A stretch of DNA of 41,691 bases, taken from an uncultured Lachnospiraceae bacterium. Lineage in GTDB: Bacteria; Bacillota; Clostridia; Lachnospirales; Lachnospiraceae. Under the pieces are notes generated by a model that did not search any database, was not told the DNA's origin, and was given only the letters and a program-made list of their open reading frames with translations. The position numbers and the translations under genes are program-made. Each line of letters begins with the position of its first letter. Position 1 is the first letter of the stretch. The stretch lies in assembly GCA_946549035.1 (NCBI GenBank), contig CAMNQH010000028.1:1-41691 (forward strand). The letters are read 5' to 3'. Below, piece after piece: positions 26,073-37,190 of the stretch.

Positions 26073-26110
26073 AAAAAGGACGTCCCGGTTTTTGCAGGAC
26101 GTCCTTTTTT
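26073..26110. terminator. Bidirectional terminator between aspA and ABC permease gene
   Basis: AAAAAGGACGTCC (26073-26085) pairs with GGACGTCCTTTTT (26097-26109), a perfect 13-bp stem with A-run and T-run flanks. It ends at the stop codon of the minus-strand permease gene, which overlaps it by one base. Confidence 0.9.
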
Positions 26111-28020
26111 CAGTGGTAAACGACAGCATCCTCAGGTTCATTTTTATAGAGAATTTCCGCGTCTTTTTGGGTAATCAGATTTTGCTCCGGATCCAGAATC
26201 CCAAGCTCTTTGAGAGCCTTTAATGTATGCTTACAGTCAGACGTCAGGGAAATGGCGGCGGCCTGTACGGCAGAGGTATCCGTTACGGTGTCGGCTCCTC
26301 CATAATATACATAAGTGCTTCCCTGGGGAACCTGGTACGTAAGCGTCAAGGTATTGTAGTATATATGGCTGGCATACTTATCCATTAAGGCATAATCGTA
26401 GATCTGATAGTTTCCTTCATAGATATCCTGCTTCAGGGCCTGGAAGATGTGATTGCATTGTTCCTGGTTTAAAAAGACGGAATCCAGGAAATCAGAACCT
26501 TCGTAGATGTCCATATTCCCGTCTATAAAGGTGATGGATTCATAAGCGTCCGTAAAATGATAACTGAGATAGTATTCCGGATCATTGGACACTTCTTTTA
26601 GCAGATGATAGGCATAGTCCTCCCGGGCCAGATAGTAGTCGTCCACTGGGATTCGATAGCGGCGTTTTTGAATGCTGCCGTTTTTTAAGCTGTAGGTAAG
26701 CTCTAGGGTAGTGTAAGAACTGTTTTCCCAGTATTTTTGAAAATAATGTTCCAGTTCCTTTCTGGAATCAACCAGAGCCTGGTGGAGCTGAAGGACCTTG
26801 GCAAAGTCTTTTTCCTCCGGACGAATGGGATAGATGCCGGAGAGAAAGATGGACTGAATATCCTCCTCTTGGGGGATTCGTGTCTCAATGCCGAAAAGAT
26901 TACACTCTAAAGCCACCAAAAAGAGGCAGGAAATCACAGTTACTCCTGCGCATTCCAGGAATTTCTTTTTACAGAAAACAAAAAAACTCTTTTGCAGAAG
27001 CATTTCCGCTAAAAAGAACACCAGGATGCACCCCACCGACAGGAAACATAAAAGCAGAAGCAGATTCATGCCGGAAACATATTCTCCTACAAAGGAAAGC
27101 TGCCCCATAATGGCAATCCAGCATCCCAGGGTGAAGGCGGTTCCCCAACGGAAGAAAGGCTTTAATAAGGAAATCGTAATGATATCGCCTGTGGTTTCCA
27201 GATGCTTTTTCCGGTAGAGGATACAGGAAAAAATAAAACATACAAGCCCCGCCATGCAATAGGCGGCAATACAGGAATATGCATGGGAGAGGAGATCGTC
27301 GGGGACTTTTTGGTTTTGAAACGTCAAAGAGCCCGGGAATAAGATGCTAAAGTAATAAAAGGGGGATAAAAAATCTCCAAAGGAAATACTGGTATTATCC
27401 ACGCCAAAAGATACCATCTCAGCCAACTGGCACACGATAGAGCGGCACCCTACAAACAGGTAATTGATGATGATATAAAAAACAGAGGCGGCTATGATAT
27501 TTCCAGTTATCATGACCGTAAATACTCCTAAGGCAAAAGCAAAAAATACCATGCCCAGGGATAAAATCAGCCAATGCATCAAGTAGGAAAGCTGTGTCAT
27601 ATGTCTGAGAAAACAGACAAAGATCCCGGCCAAAAATGCGATCATCTGAGGAATAAACAAAAAAGTAAGCCCGGAAATGATGTTGGTGGTAAATAAGGTC
27701 TCACGGCAAACCGGAAGCGCATGGATCATATAACAGCTTCTGGCCTGGAATAAATAGGAAAATACCGCGATTGCCGTGATGGCGGCAAACAAAAAGAAAA
27801 AGGAAGGATCCAGAGAGGTACGCACGATATGTTCCATCTGGGTTGATAAATAACTGTCCAAGACAGTCGTCGTATCCATATGCCTGGGATCCAGCTCATA
27901 AAACAGCCGCAGAGGAAGCCGTATCAGCCATATTAGCAAATAGGCGGTCCATATGGGCCACCAGCGAGTGATATTTTTCAAAAAAATTCCCTTATGAAAC
28001 CAGGATGTCTTTGGCTGCAT
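26110..28020 (-). CDS. ABC-2-type transporter permease
   Basis: 636-residue membrane protein with an N-terminal block of six or more hydrophobic segments (residues about 15-380) and a large C-terminal soluble region of about 240 residues rich in Tyr/Asp (after about 390, preceded by one further hydrophobic segment). The start is ATG 28020 with GGGAGG 7-8 bases upstream; a GTG at 28029 would sit on the ribosome site. It overlaps the ATPase gene by 29 bases. With the GntR and ATPase genes it resembles Bacillus ytr-type operons induced by cell-wall antibiotics. The exported or guarded-against substrate is unknown. Confidence 0.87.
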   Translation of the reverse strand: MQPKTSWFHKGIFLKNITRWWPIWTAYLLIWLIRLPLRLFYELDPRHMDTTTVLDSYLSTQMEHIVRTSLDPSFFFLFAAITAIAVFSYLFQARSCYMIHALPVCRETLFTTNIISGLTFLFIPQMIAFLAGIFVCFLRHMTQLSYLMHWLILSLGMVFFAFALGVFTVMITGNIIAASVFYIIINYLFVGCRSIVCQLAEMVSFGVDNTSISFGDFLSPFYYFSILFPGSLTFQNQKVPDDLLSHAYSCIAAYCMAGLVCFIFSCILYRKKHLETTGDIITISLLKPFFRWGTAFTLGCWIAIMGQLSFVGEYVSGMNLLLLLCFLSVGCILVFFLAEMLLQKSFFVFCKKKFLECAGVTVISCLFLVALECNLFGIETRIPQEEDIQSIFLSGIYPIRPEEKDFAKVLQLHQALVDSRKELEHYFQKYWENSSYTTLELTYSLKNGSIQKRRYRIPVDDYYLAREDYAYHLLKEVSNDPEYYLSYHFTDAYESITFIDGNMDIYEGSDFLDSVFLNQEQCNHIFQALKQDIYEGNYQIYDYALMDKYASHIYYNTLTLTYQVPQGSTYVYYGGADTVTDTSAVQAAAISLTSDCKHTLKALKELGILDPEQNLITQKDAEILYKNEPEDAVVYH

Positions 28021-28894
28021 AGTTAGCACCTCCCATTTCGTAGATAAAAATTTCCTCCAAAGTCAGCGGCAGCACGTCAATCAGAAGAGGATTCAGTTTT
28101 TCCAGCTCCGTTTTTGCATGGATGGGGTTTCCTTTCAAAATTATGGTATAGACCCGCCCCATATTGGACATGTGCAGGACATGGAATTCTTCCGGCAGGG
28201 GAGGAAGACCGCGCTCAAAGGCGATTTGAATTTTGGAAACGGTATTTTGAAGCTCACAGAGGGAATGCTGAAGGAGAAGTTTTCCCTGATGCATAATACC
28301 CACATGGTCGCATACGTCTTCCAGTTCTCTCAGGTTGTGGGAGGATACAAGGACGGTGGTTTGCTGTTCCTGTACACGGTCAAGAATTAAACTCCAAAGC
28401 TGCCTGCGCATGACAGGATCCAGGCCGTCCACCGGTTCGTCCAGTACCAGAACCCGGGGATTGCAGCATAGGGACAGCCAGAAGGCCACTTGTTTTTGCA
28501 TACCCTTGGAAAGCTTGCGGATGTTGCGTTTCACATCGATGGCAGGGAAAAAGTCCTTTAACTTTGTAAACAGAGCATGGTCAAAGGAAGGGTACAAGCT
28601 GGCGTAAAATCGTTTCATTTCCAGCGTATCGGCCTGGGCGAAATAAAACAGGTCGTCGGGAATATAAGCAATCTGGCTCTTGAGGCCGGCGTTCTCATAG
28701 ACAGGCATACCGTCGATCAGCACTTGTCCTTCATCGGGCCGGTAGATTCCTGTAATGTGCCGGAGTATAGTGGATTTTCCGGCTCCATTGGGGCCAACCA
28801 GGCCGTAAATGGAACCCTTGGGCACGTGAAGATCCACATGGTCCAGAGCGCAGAAGCGGTCAAAATATTTTACGATATGTTCGGCTTTAATCAT
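27992..28894 (-). CDS. ABC transporter ATP-binding protein (YtrB-like)
   Basis: 300-residue ATPase. Walker A GPNGAGKST (about 34-42), Q-loop region, signature LSKGMQKQ, Walker B VLVLDEP with the D-loop DGLD, and switch His in SSHNLRE. The C-terminal ~80 residues are an extension typical of drug/antibiotic-type ABC exporters. The start ATG overlaps the GntR stop (ATGA), and the 3' end overlaps the permease start. SD AAGGAGAG precedes it. It energises the adjacent ABC-2 permease. Confidence 0.94.
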   Translation of the reverse strand: MIKAEHIVKYFDRFCALDHVDLHVPKGSIYGLVGPNGAGKSTILRHITGIYRPDEGQVLIDGMPVYENAGLKSQIAYIPDDLFYFAQADTLEMKRFYASLYPSFDHALFTKLKDFFPAIDVKRNIRKLSKGMQKQVAFWLSLCCNPRVLVLDEPVDGLDPVMRRQLWSLILDRVQEQQTTVLVSSHNLRELEDVCDHVGIMHQGKLLLQHSLCELQNTVSKIQIAFERGLPPLPEEFHVLHMSNMGRVYTIILKGNPIHAKTELEKLNPLLIDVLPLTLEEIFIYEMGGANYAAKDILVS

Positions 28895-29265
28895 AGCTGT
28901 CTCTCTCCTTTTTCCAGTTGTTCCATCCGGTCGTACAAGTCTTCTTTTGGGACGGAAAGAAACAATAATTCCGATGTGATTTCATCAAATTGGGAAAGCA
29001 GTTCTGCCTGTCGTTTTGAGGGCATCGTAAAATGCCCGGAGGCAAACGTACCTTTCCCAGGCAGGGAATAAAGGTATCCTTCCGCTTCCAAATCCCGGTA
29101 TGCCCGTTGTATGGTGTTGGGGTTAATGGTTAGCTTTGCAGCCAGTTCCCGGACAGAAGGAAGCTGTTCGTTTGGCAGAATCACATGAGTAATCACCAGA
29201 CGGCGCAGCCCATGCTTGACTTGCTCATAAATTGGTTTCGCATCACGGTAATTTAGTTGAACCAT
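28891..29265 (-). CDS. GntR-family regulator, YtrA subfamily
   Basis: 124-residue short GntR regulator: winged HTH (about 10-75) with YEQVKHGLRRLV, LPSVRELAAKLTINPNT and IQRAYRDLEAEGYLYSLPGKGTF, and a short C-terminal helical dimerisation tail instead of a large effector domain, as in YtrA. The start is ATG 29265 with GGGAGG about 7 bases before; a 13-codon longer frame would extend into the operator. It is the first gene of the ABC operon and probably represses it through the palindrome at 29281-29305. Confidence 0.93.
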   Translation of the reverse strand: MVQLNYRDAKPIYEQVKHGLRRLVITHVILPNEQLPSVRELAAKLTINPNTIQRAYRDLEAEGYLYSLPGKGTFASGHFTMPSKRQAELLSQFDEITSELLFLSVPKEDLYDRMEQLEKGERQL

Positions 29266-29280
29266 AGCAACGCCTCCCAA

Positions 29281-29305
29281 AGTGTATGAATTTCTTTCAT
29301 ACACT
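29281..29305. promoter_or_regulatory. GntR/YtrA operator palindrome
   Basis: AGTGTATGAA (29281-29290), 5-base spacer, TTCATACACT (29296-29305): perfect 10-bp arms. On the minus strand it lies just downstream of a -10-like TATAGT (29311-29306), 16 bases ahead of the GntR start codon, the expected place for autorepression. Confidence 0.8.
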
Positions 29306-29334
29306 TACTATAACATAGGTGTTAAAAGATGGAA
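29306..29334 (-). promoter_or_regulatory. Candidate promoter of GntR-ABC operon
   Basis: Minus strand: -35-like TTTCCA, about 17 bases, -10 TATAGT at 29311-29306, directly abutting the palindromic operator. The -35 is weak. Confidence 0.45.
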
Positions 29335-29367
29335 AGTTACTTTCTGCTTTTTGATGATAAAAATTCC

Positions 29368-29396
29368 TTTACCAAATTCCTTTCCTGTAGTACAAT
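29368..29396 (+). promoter_or_regulatory. Candidate promoter of the small Cys-rich gene
   Basis: TTTACC (29368-29373), 17-base spacer, TACAAT (29391-29396), 53 bases before ATG 29450. Confidence 0.5.
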
Positions 29397-29449
29397 TTTA
29401 TCCAAGGGGATTTGATTCCTCAAATACCAGAAAGAGAGGAACGGATAGT

Positions 29450-29806
29450 ATGAGCCAGGATGTAAAAGAATTTGTAGTAGGGAAGGCAAAAGAGCTTTTG
29501 GCTGCTCATTCCTGCTGCCAGGAGGCGAAGGATGCGGCCCAGAATTGGCTGGACGCCATTGGAACGGACAAGGAAACAGAGCAGGCGAAGATTTTAATTG
29601 CAGAGTTGGAAGAGGACATTATGCCTATTGACGGACTGATTGGATTTGCAGGTTCTGAAGCAGGGGCGAAGGTATTCGGCGAGGAGAAGGCAAAGGAAGT
29701 TCTTGCCCACGCTCAGGAGATTAAGGCTGCAGGAGCAAAATATTGCGACTGTCCGGCATGTGCCGCTGCCGAGGCGATTCTGGAAAAGAAGGAAGAACTT
29801 CTGTAA
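29450..29806 (+). CDS. Unknown 118-residue helical protein with C-terminal CxCxxC motif
   Basis: No recognised domain. The protein is acidic, Ala/Glu/Lys-rich and predicted helical, without signal peptide or membrane segment. Four or more Cys are visible: an early CC pair (SCCQEAKD, about residues 23-24) and a C-terminal CDCPACAA cluster (about 99-105), suggesting metal or cluster binding or redox activity. The start ATG 29450 is preceded by GAGAGGA; a longer frame to 29282 runs through the GntR operator and is rejected. It is monocistronic, with its own promoter candidate and terminator. Confidence 0.8.
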   Translation: MSQDVKEFVVGKAKELLAAHSCCQEAKDAAQNWLDAIGTDKETEQAKILIAELEEDIMPIDGLIGFAGSEAGAKVFGEEKAKEVLAHAQEIKAAGAKYCDCPACAAAEAILEKKEELL

Positions 29807-29823
29807 AGCTTTGCAGAAGCAGA

Positions 29824-29853
29824 AAAAAGCGCCTGAATAGCAGGCGCTTTTTA
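29824..29853 (+). terminator. Intrinsic terminator after the small Cys-rich gene
   Basis: AAAAGCGCCTG (29825-29835), 5-base loop, CAGGCGCTTTT (29841-29851) followed by T: perfect 11-bp stem with U-tract. Confidence 0.9.
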
Positions 29854-29947
29854 TGTTATAAGATTACTCGTAAGAATACCCGCCGCATACAGGAAAGCAC
29901 AGGCTATAAGGGCCGTATGTTACACAGGGGATAGAGGAGGAGGAAGA

Positions 29948-30271
29948 ATGGCTGTTTTTGAAATTACGTTTAGTCCCACCGGAGGCACCAAAAAAGTTTC
30001 CGGTATCATTGCGGATGTATTTTGCAAAGAGCGCACTTATATTGACCTGGTGAAGCGGGACGCGGACTTTTCCGGGATTTCTTTTCAGGAAGAGGATTAT
30101 TGTATCGTTGCCGTCCCTTCTTATGGGGGAAGGGTTCCCGACATTGCCGTGTCACGGCTGCGGCAAATGAAGGGGAACAAAGCCAGGGCGATTCTTGTGG
30201 TGGTATATGGAAACAGAGCGTATGACGACACGTTTGGGGAGCTTAGGGATGTTCTAACAGAGGCAGTATGA
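29948..30271 (+). pseudogene. Truncated flavodoxin-like protein (EFR1-type N-terminal part)
   Basis: 107 residues only. The N-terminus has the FMN phosphate loop FSPTGGTKK, then VAVPSYGGRVP and VVVYGNRAYDDT, matching the flavodoxin half of Clostridia flavodoxin-ferredoxin fusion proteins (usually about 250 residues, with two C-terminal 4Fe-4S motifs). It stops right after the region DVLTEAV, where the flavodoxin fold should continue. No Cys-rich ferredoxin part is found in any frame in the ~100 bases before the next gene, so the 3' part looks deleted rather than frameshifted. SD GGAGGAGG precedes ATG 29948. It could still make a short protein. Confidence 0.75.
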
Positions 30272-30299
30272 AACTGAAAAAGGAGTGCGGCGTTGCTAA

Positions 30300-33440
<3,141 letters not shown>

Positions 33441-33477
33441 ATGGGAACGAAAGCAGAGAGCCGACACAGGAAAAAGC

Positions 33478-33506
33478 TTTACACCTTATCTGCTTACTGA
33501 TATAAT
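33478..33506 (+). promoter_or_regulatory. Promoter of the 60-residue gene
   Basis: -35 TTTACA (33478-33483), 17-base spacer, perfect -10 TATAAT (33501-33506), 47 bases before ATG 33554. Confidence 0.75.
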
Positions 33507-33553
33507 AAAATTATGAAATAAGCGTTGCATACAGGAAAGCAGGTGATGTGTAT

Positions 33554-33736
33554 ATGACGGAAAAAGAAATGATAAAAATAACAATTGAAGAGTTTTCCAG
33601 ATTACAGCGTTATATGAAATTGTCTGATAAAAATTCGGAGGCATACGCTGAAATGAAAGACAGATATATTGAATTAAAAGTCATCTTGACAGCTTCGGAT
33701 ATTAATCTTACGGAACTTGACAAAATCAAGGAGTAA
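33554..33736 (+). CDS. Unknown small protein (60 residues)
   Basis: Not a family I can name. It is charged, with helical heptad-like spacing (EFSRLQRYMKLSD, EMKDRYIELKVIL) and a C-terminus LTELDKIKE; no Cys and no membrane segment. ATG 33554 is chosen with AGGTGA 7 bases before it; a GTG two codons upstream is the alternative. A good promoter lies ahead, and a long hairpin follows at 33781-33822, both supporting a real gene. Confidence 0.65.
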   Translation: MTEKEMIKITIEEFSRLQRYMKLSDKNSEAYAEMKDRYIELKVILTASDINLTELDKIKE

Positions 33737-33780
33737 TAAACAATGAAATAAACCAATCAAGGAAGGTGTAAAGTCTTTAT

Positions 33781-33822
33781 GAAATGATCAGCTCTTTGCG
33801 TATACAAGAGGCTGATCATTTC
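33781..33822. terminator. Long hairpin between convergent genes, possible bidirectional terminator
   Basis: GAAATGATCAGC (33781-33792) pairs perfectly with GCTGATCATTTC (33811-33822), and the 18-base loop can pair further (CTCTT/AAGAG). It sits between the 60-residue gene (plus) and the DUF1846 gene (minus). U-tracts outside the stem are poor, so termination efficiency is uncertain. Confidence 0.55.
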
Positions 33823-33847
33823 ATTTAGGGCTTTGCGCCTTTAACTG

Positions 33848-35308
33848 TTATCCTTTCACCGGTTCGCTGGTAAGCATCATCCCCAGCTTTTTGAAGGTCT
33901 GGATATCCACGGCGGAGAGCATTACGGAAGTATGAACCTGACAGTCTTTTAGCGCCGGCAGCATTTCCATGGCCTTTTGGGCATTGGCGTCCTTACTGGT
34001 GCACATGGAAAGGGCAATCAGTACTTCATCTGTATGAAGCCGGGGGTTTCTGCTCCCCAGATAGTCCACTTTTAATTTCTGAATGGGAGCTACCACTTCG
34101 GGAGCGATAAGGTGAACCTCTTTTGGAATGTTTGCCAGCTCTTTTAGAGAATTCAGAAGCACTGCAGCGGAAGCTCCAAGAAAGGGCGTGGTTTTTCCTG
34201 TAATAATTTTGCCGTTTGCCAGCTCAATGGCAGCGCAGGGAACTGTGAGGTGGGCGGCCCTGGTATTGGCGGCTACCGTAACCTTCCGGTCCTCCGGGGA
34301 AATTTTTGCCTGTTTCATAATCAGTTCAATTTTCAGTACTTCATTTTCCGGGCATTCGTCTTTGGCCAGGCGGTTCAGAGATGCGTAGTAGCGGCGCAAA
34401 ATCTCCATATTGGAGGCTTCCCGGCAGGCTTCATCGTCAACAATACAGTTTCCGGCCATATTTACTCCCATGTCGGTGGGGGATTTATAGGGATTCTCCC
34501 CATAAATTTTTTCAAAAATAGCGTCTAACACAGGGAAGATTTCAATGTCTCTGTTATAATTGACGGTTGTCTCTCCATAGGCTTCCAAATGGAAGGGGTC
34601 AATCATATTTACGTCGTTTAAGTCGGCGGTGGCCGCTTCGTAAGCCAGATTGATGGGATGCTTAAGCGGTACATTCCAGATAGGAAAGGTTTCGTATTTG
34701 GCGTATCCGGCTTTGATTCCTCTTTGATTGTCGTGGTAGAGCTGGGACAGGCAGGTGGCCATTTTTCCGCTGCCCGGGCCTGGAGCCGTAATAACGACCA
34801 AGGGTCTTGAGGTCTCTATGTAGTCGTTTTTTCCATATCCGTCTTCACTTACAATCAGTGGTATATTGGAAGGATAGCCGGGGATAGTATAGTGAAGATA
34901 GACTCGGATATTCCGTTTTTCCAGCTTGCTTTTGAATTGGGCTGCGCTGTTTTGGCCTTCGTAATGGGTGATTACCACGCTGCCGAAATAAAGTCCCCGG
35001 GATTCAAAGGCGGATTTGAGTCGCAGCACGTCCATTTCGTAGGTGATGCCTAAGTCTCCCCGGATTTTATTTTTCTCAATATCGGCGGCGCTGATGACAA
35101 TGACGATTTCTGCCTGGCTGGCCAGCTGCATCAACATGCGCAGCTTACTGTCTGGTGCGAAGCCTGGAAGAACCCGAGAGGCGTGGTAATCATCAAATAG
35201 TTTTCCGCCGAATTCCAGGTACAACTTGTCCCCGAATTTGTTAATGCGTTCCATGATATGTTGTGATTGAAGCTGAATGTATGCTTCATTGTCGAATCCT
35301 GTTTTCAT
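33848..35308 (-). CDS. DUF1846 family protein
   Basis: 486-residue protein matching the DUF1846 family of Firmicutes by its N-terminus (FDNEAYIQLQSQHIMERI, KLYLEFGGKLFDDYHASRVL). The family's function is not established. A P-loop-like segment, APGPGSGKM (about 175-183), suggests nucleotide or phosphate binding. It has no signal or membrane segment. It starts 4 bases after the pyrG stop, with a weak AAAGG ribosome site inside the end of pyrG, so translation is probably coupled to CTP synthase. Confidence 0.92.
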   Translation of the reverse strand: MKTGFDNEAYIQLQSQHIMERINKFGDKLYLEFGGKLFDDYHASRVLPGFAPDSKLRMLMQLASQAEIVIVISAADIEKNKIRGDLGITYEMDVLRLKSAFESRGLYFGSVVITHYEGQNSAAQFKSKLEKRNIRVYLHYTIPGYPSNIPLIVSEDGYGKNDYIETSRPLVVITAPGPGSGKMATCLSQLYHDNQRGIKAGYAKYETFPIWNVPLKHPINLAYEAATADLNDVNMIDPFHLEAYGETTVNYNRDIEIFPVLDAIFEKIYGENPYKSPTDMGVNMAGNCIVDDEACREASNMEILRRYYASLNRLAKDECPENEVLKIELIMKQAKISPEDRKVTVAANTRAAHLTVPCAAIELANGKIITGKTTPFLGASAAVLLNSLKELANIPKEVHLIAPEVVAPIQKLKVDYLGSRNPRLHTDEVLIALSMCTSKDANAQKAMEMLPALKDCQVHTSVMLSAVDIQTFKKLGMMLTSEPVKG

Positions 35309-35312
35309 TTAC

Positions 35313-36923
35313 TTACCTTTCGCGCTTACAGTGGATAGAGGCCTCTATGAAGCCCTTGAACAATGGGTGCGGGCGGTTAGGCCGGGATTTTAACTCAGGA
35401 TGGGCCTGAGTGGCCAAAAACCAGGGATGGCCAGGCAATTCCACCATTTCTACGATGAGCCCGTCCGGGGAAAAGCCAGACAGTTTCATGCCTTTTTCCG
35501 TGAGAATGTGGCGGTAATCGTTGTTGACCTCGTAGCGGTGGCGGTGCCTTTCGTGAATGGTATCTACGCCATAGAGCTGATATGCCGTACTGGATTTATC
35601 CAGTACACAGGGATAAGAGCCAAGGCGCAATGTCCCTCCGATCTCTTCCACACTGTTTTGATCCGGCATTAATGCGATAACCGGGTGAGTGGTGGAAGAA
35701 TCAAGTTCAATGCTGTGGGCGTCGCTTAAGCCGCAGACATGACGGGCAAATTCCACAATGGCCAGCTGCATGCCCAGGCAAATCCCAAGAAATGGGACAT
35801 TGCGTGTTCGGGCGTACTGGATTGCGGCGATTTTTCCTTCGACGCCTCGTTCGCCAAAGCCGCCGGGAACCAGGACGCCCTGGACGGTTCCCAGGATTTC
35901 TTCTATATTATCTTTGGTCAAAAGTTCGGAATCCACCCATTTGATATTCACGGTGGCTGTGGATGCAATGCCGCCGTGTTTTAAAGCCTCTGCTACGGAA
36001 ATATAAGCGTCGTGTAACTGAGTATATTTTCCTACCAATGCAATTTCCAATTCCTGGGTGGGATGGCGGAGAGCATGTACCATGCCCCTCCAATCCGCCA
36101 GATCCGGTTCAGGACAGGGAAGCTGGAGACATTCGCATGTAACCTGGGCCAGATGCTCCTGCTCCATAGCCAAAGGGGCTTCGTAAAGGTATTCTACATC
36201 CAGATTTTGCAGGACATGATTATTTGGTACATTACAAAATAACGCTATTTTGTCTTTAATTCCCTGGTCTAGGGGATATTCAGAACGGCAAACAATAAGA
36301 TCAGGACGCAGTCCCATGCCCTGGAGTTCTTTGACGCTGGCCTGGGTGGGCTTTGTTTTCATTTCGCCAGAGGCCCGAATATATGGAATCAGAGTGACGT
36401 GGATTAACATAGCGTTTTCCTGGCCTACTTCATGCTGAAATTGGCGGATGGATTCCAAAAAGGGCTGGCTTTCAATGTCGCCTACGGTGCCTCCTACTTC
36501 AATAATAGCAATGTGAGTGTCCTCCGTGGTAAAATTCCGGTAAAACCGGCTTTTGATTTCATTTGTAATATGAGGGATTACCTGAACGGTGCCGCCTCCA
36601 TAGTCGCCCCGGCGTTCTTTTTGAAGTACGCTCCAATAGATTTTTCCGGTGGTGATATTGGAATTCTTATTTAAACTTTCATCGATAAAACGTTCATAAT
36701 GCCCCAAATCTAAATCTGTCTCTGCTCCGTCGTCAGTGACAAAAACCTCTCCATGCTGGATGGGATTCATGGTTCCTGGGTCGATATTGATATAGGGATC
36801 GAATTTTTGCATGGTGACGGTGTATCCCCGGGCCTTCAGCAGACGTCCCAAGGATGCGGCAGTAATGCCTTTTCCCAAGCCGGATACTACTCCGCCGGTG
36901 ACAAAAACGTATTTTACGGGCAT
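35313..36923 (-). CDS. pyrG: CTP synthase
   Basis: 536-residue enzyme aminating UTP to CTP with glutamine. The N-terminal synthase domain starts [23 protein letters not shown], followed by [13 protein letters not shown] and the acidic [16 protein letters not shown] motif. The C-terminal class I glutaminase has the nucleophile Cys in [11 protein letters not shown] and the THPELKSRP-like end ([11 protein letters not shown]) holding the His/Glu. SD TAGGAGG precedes the ATG. I see no initial GGG run at the expected start that would suit the CTP-sensing reiterative attenuation known for Bacillus pyrG. It is transcribed with the DUF1846 gene and divergent from ftsH. Confidence 0.97.
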   Translation of the reverse strand: MPVKYVFVTGGVVSGLGKGITAASLGRLLKARGYTVTMQKFDPYINIDPGTMNPIQHGEVFVTDDGAETDLDLGHYERFIDESLNKNSNITTGKIYWSVLQKERRGDYGGGTVQVIPHITNEIKSRFYRNFTTEDTHIAIIEVGGTVGDIESQPFLESIRQFQHEVGQENAMLIHVTLIPYIRASGEMKTKPTQASVKELQGMGLRPDLIVCRSEYPLDQGIKDKIALFCNVPNNHVLQNLDVEYLYEAPLAMEQEHLAQVTCECLQLPCPEPDLADWRGMVHALRHPTQELEIALVGKYTQLHDAYISVAEALKHGGIASTATVNIKWVDSELLTKDNIEEILGTVQGVLVPGGFGERGVEGKIAAIQYARTRNVPFLGICLGMQLAIVEFARHVCGLSDAHSIELDSSTTHPVIALMPDQNSVEEIGGTLRLGSYPCVLDKSSTAYQLYGVDTIHERHRHRYEVNNDYRHILTEKGMKLSGFSPDGLIVEMVELPGHPWFLATQAHPELKSRPNRPHPLFKGFIEASIHCKRER

Positions 36924-37019
36924 TGTTTATCCTCCTATGTGTATGAGATACTGTTTAAGAACAAAGTAAGCGCTTCACAGCAAGAAAGCACATCCTTTGA
37001 AATAAAAAATAACCAATAT

Positions 37020-37025
37020 ATTATA
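37020..37025 (-). promoter_or_regulatory. -10 element of pyrG promoter
   Basis: Perfect minus-strand TATAAT (37025-37020), about 97 bases before the pyrG start. The -35 region (TGGATT-like) is poor. Confidence 0.5.
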
Positions 37026-37111
37026 CAACCTGCGCACAAGGAAATCCAGACTTTCCGTGAAAAAGTTTAGAAAAAGTTTAGAAAAGACAAGAAAAGTTCA
37101 TGAAGAAGATA

Positions 37112-37140
37112 TTGATTTTCCCATTCATTCAACATATAAT
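37112..37140 (+). promoter_or_regulatory. Promoter of ftsH
   Basis: -35 TTGATT (37112-37117), 17-base spacer, perfect -10 TATAAT (37135-37140), 50 bases before ATG 37191. Confidence 0.8.
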
Positions 37141-37190
37141 AGAAAACGTATTGCAGAGCATGTCTGGAATATGGAGGAGGACCAGGACAG

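Noticed and set aside
36924-37013. CTP-sensing reiterative-transcription attenuator for pyrG
   Set aside because: The bases after the predicted -10 do not begin with a GGG run and no terminator stem is visible in the leader.
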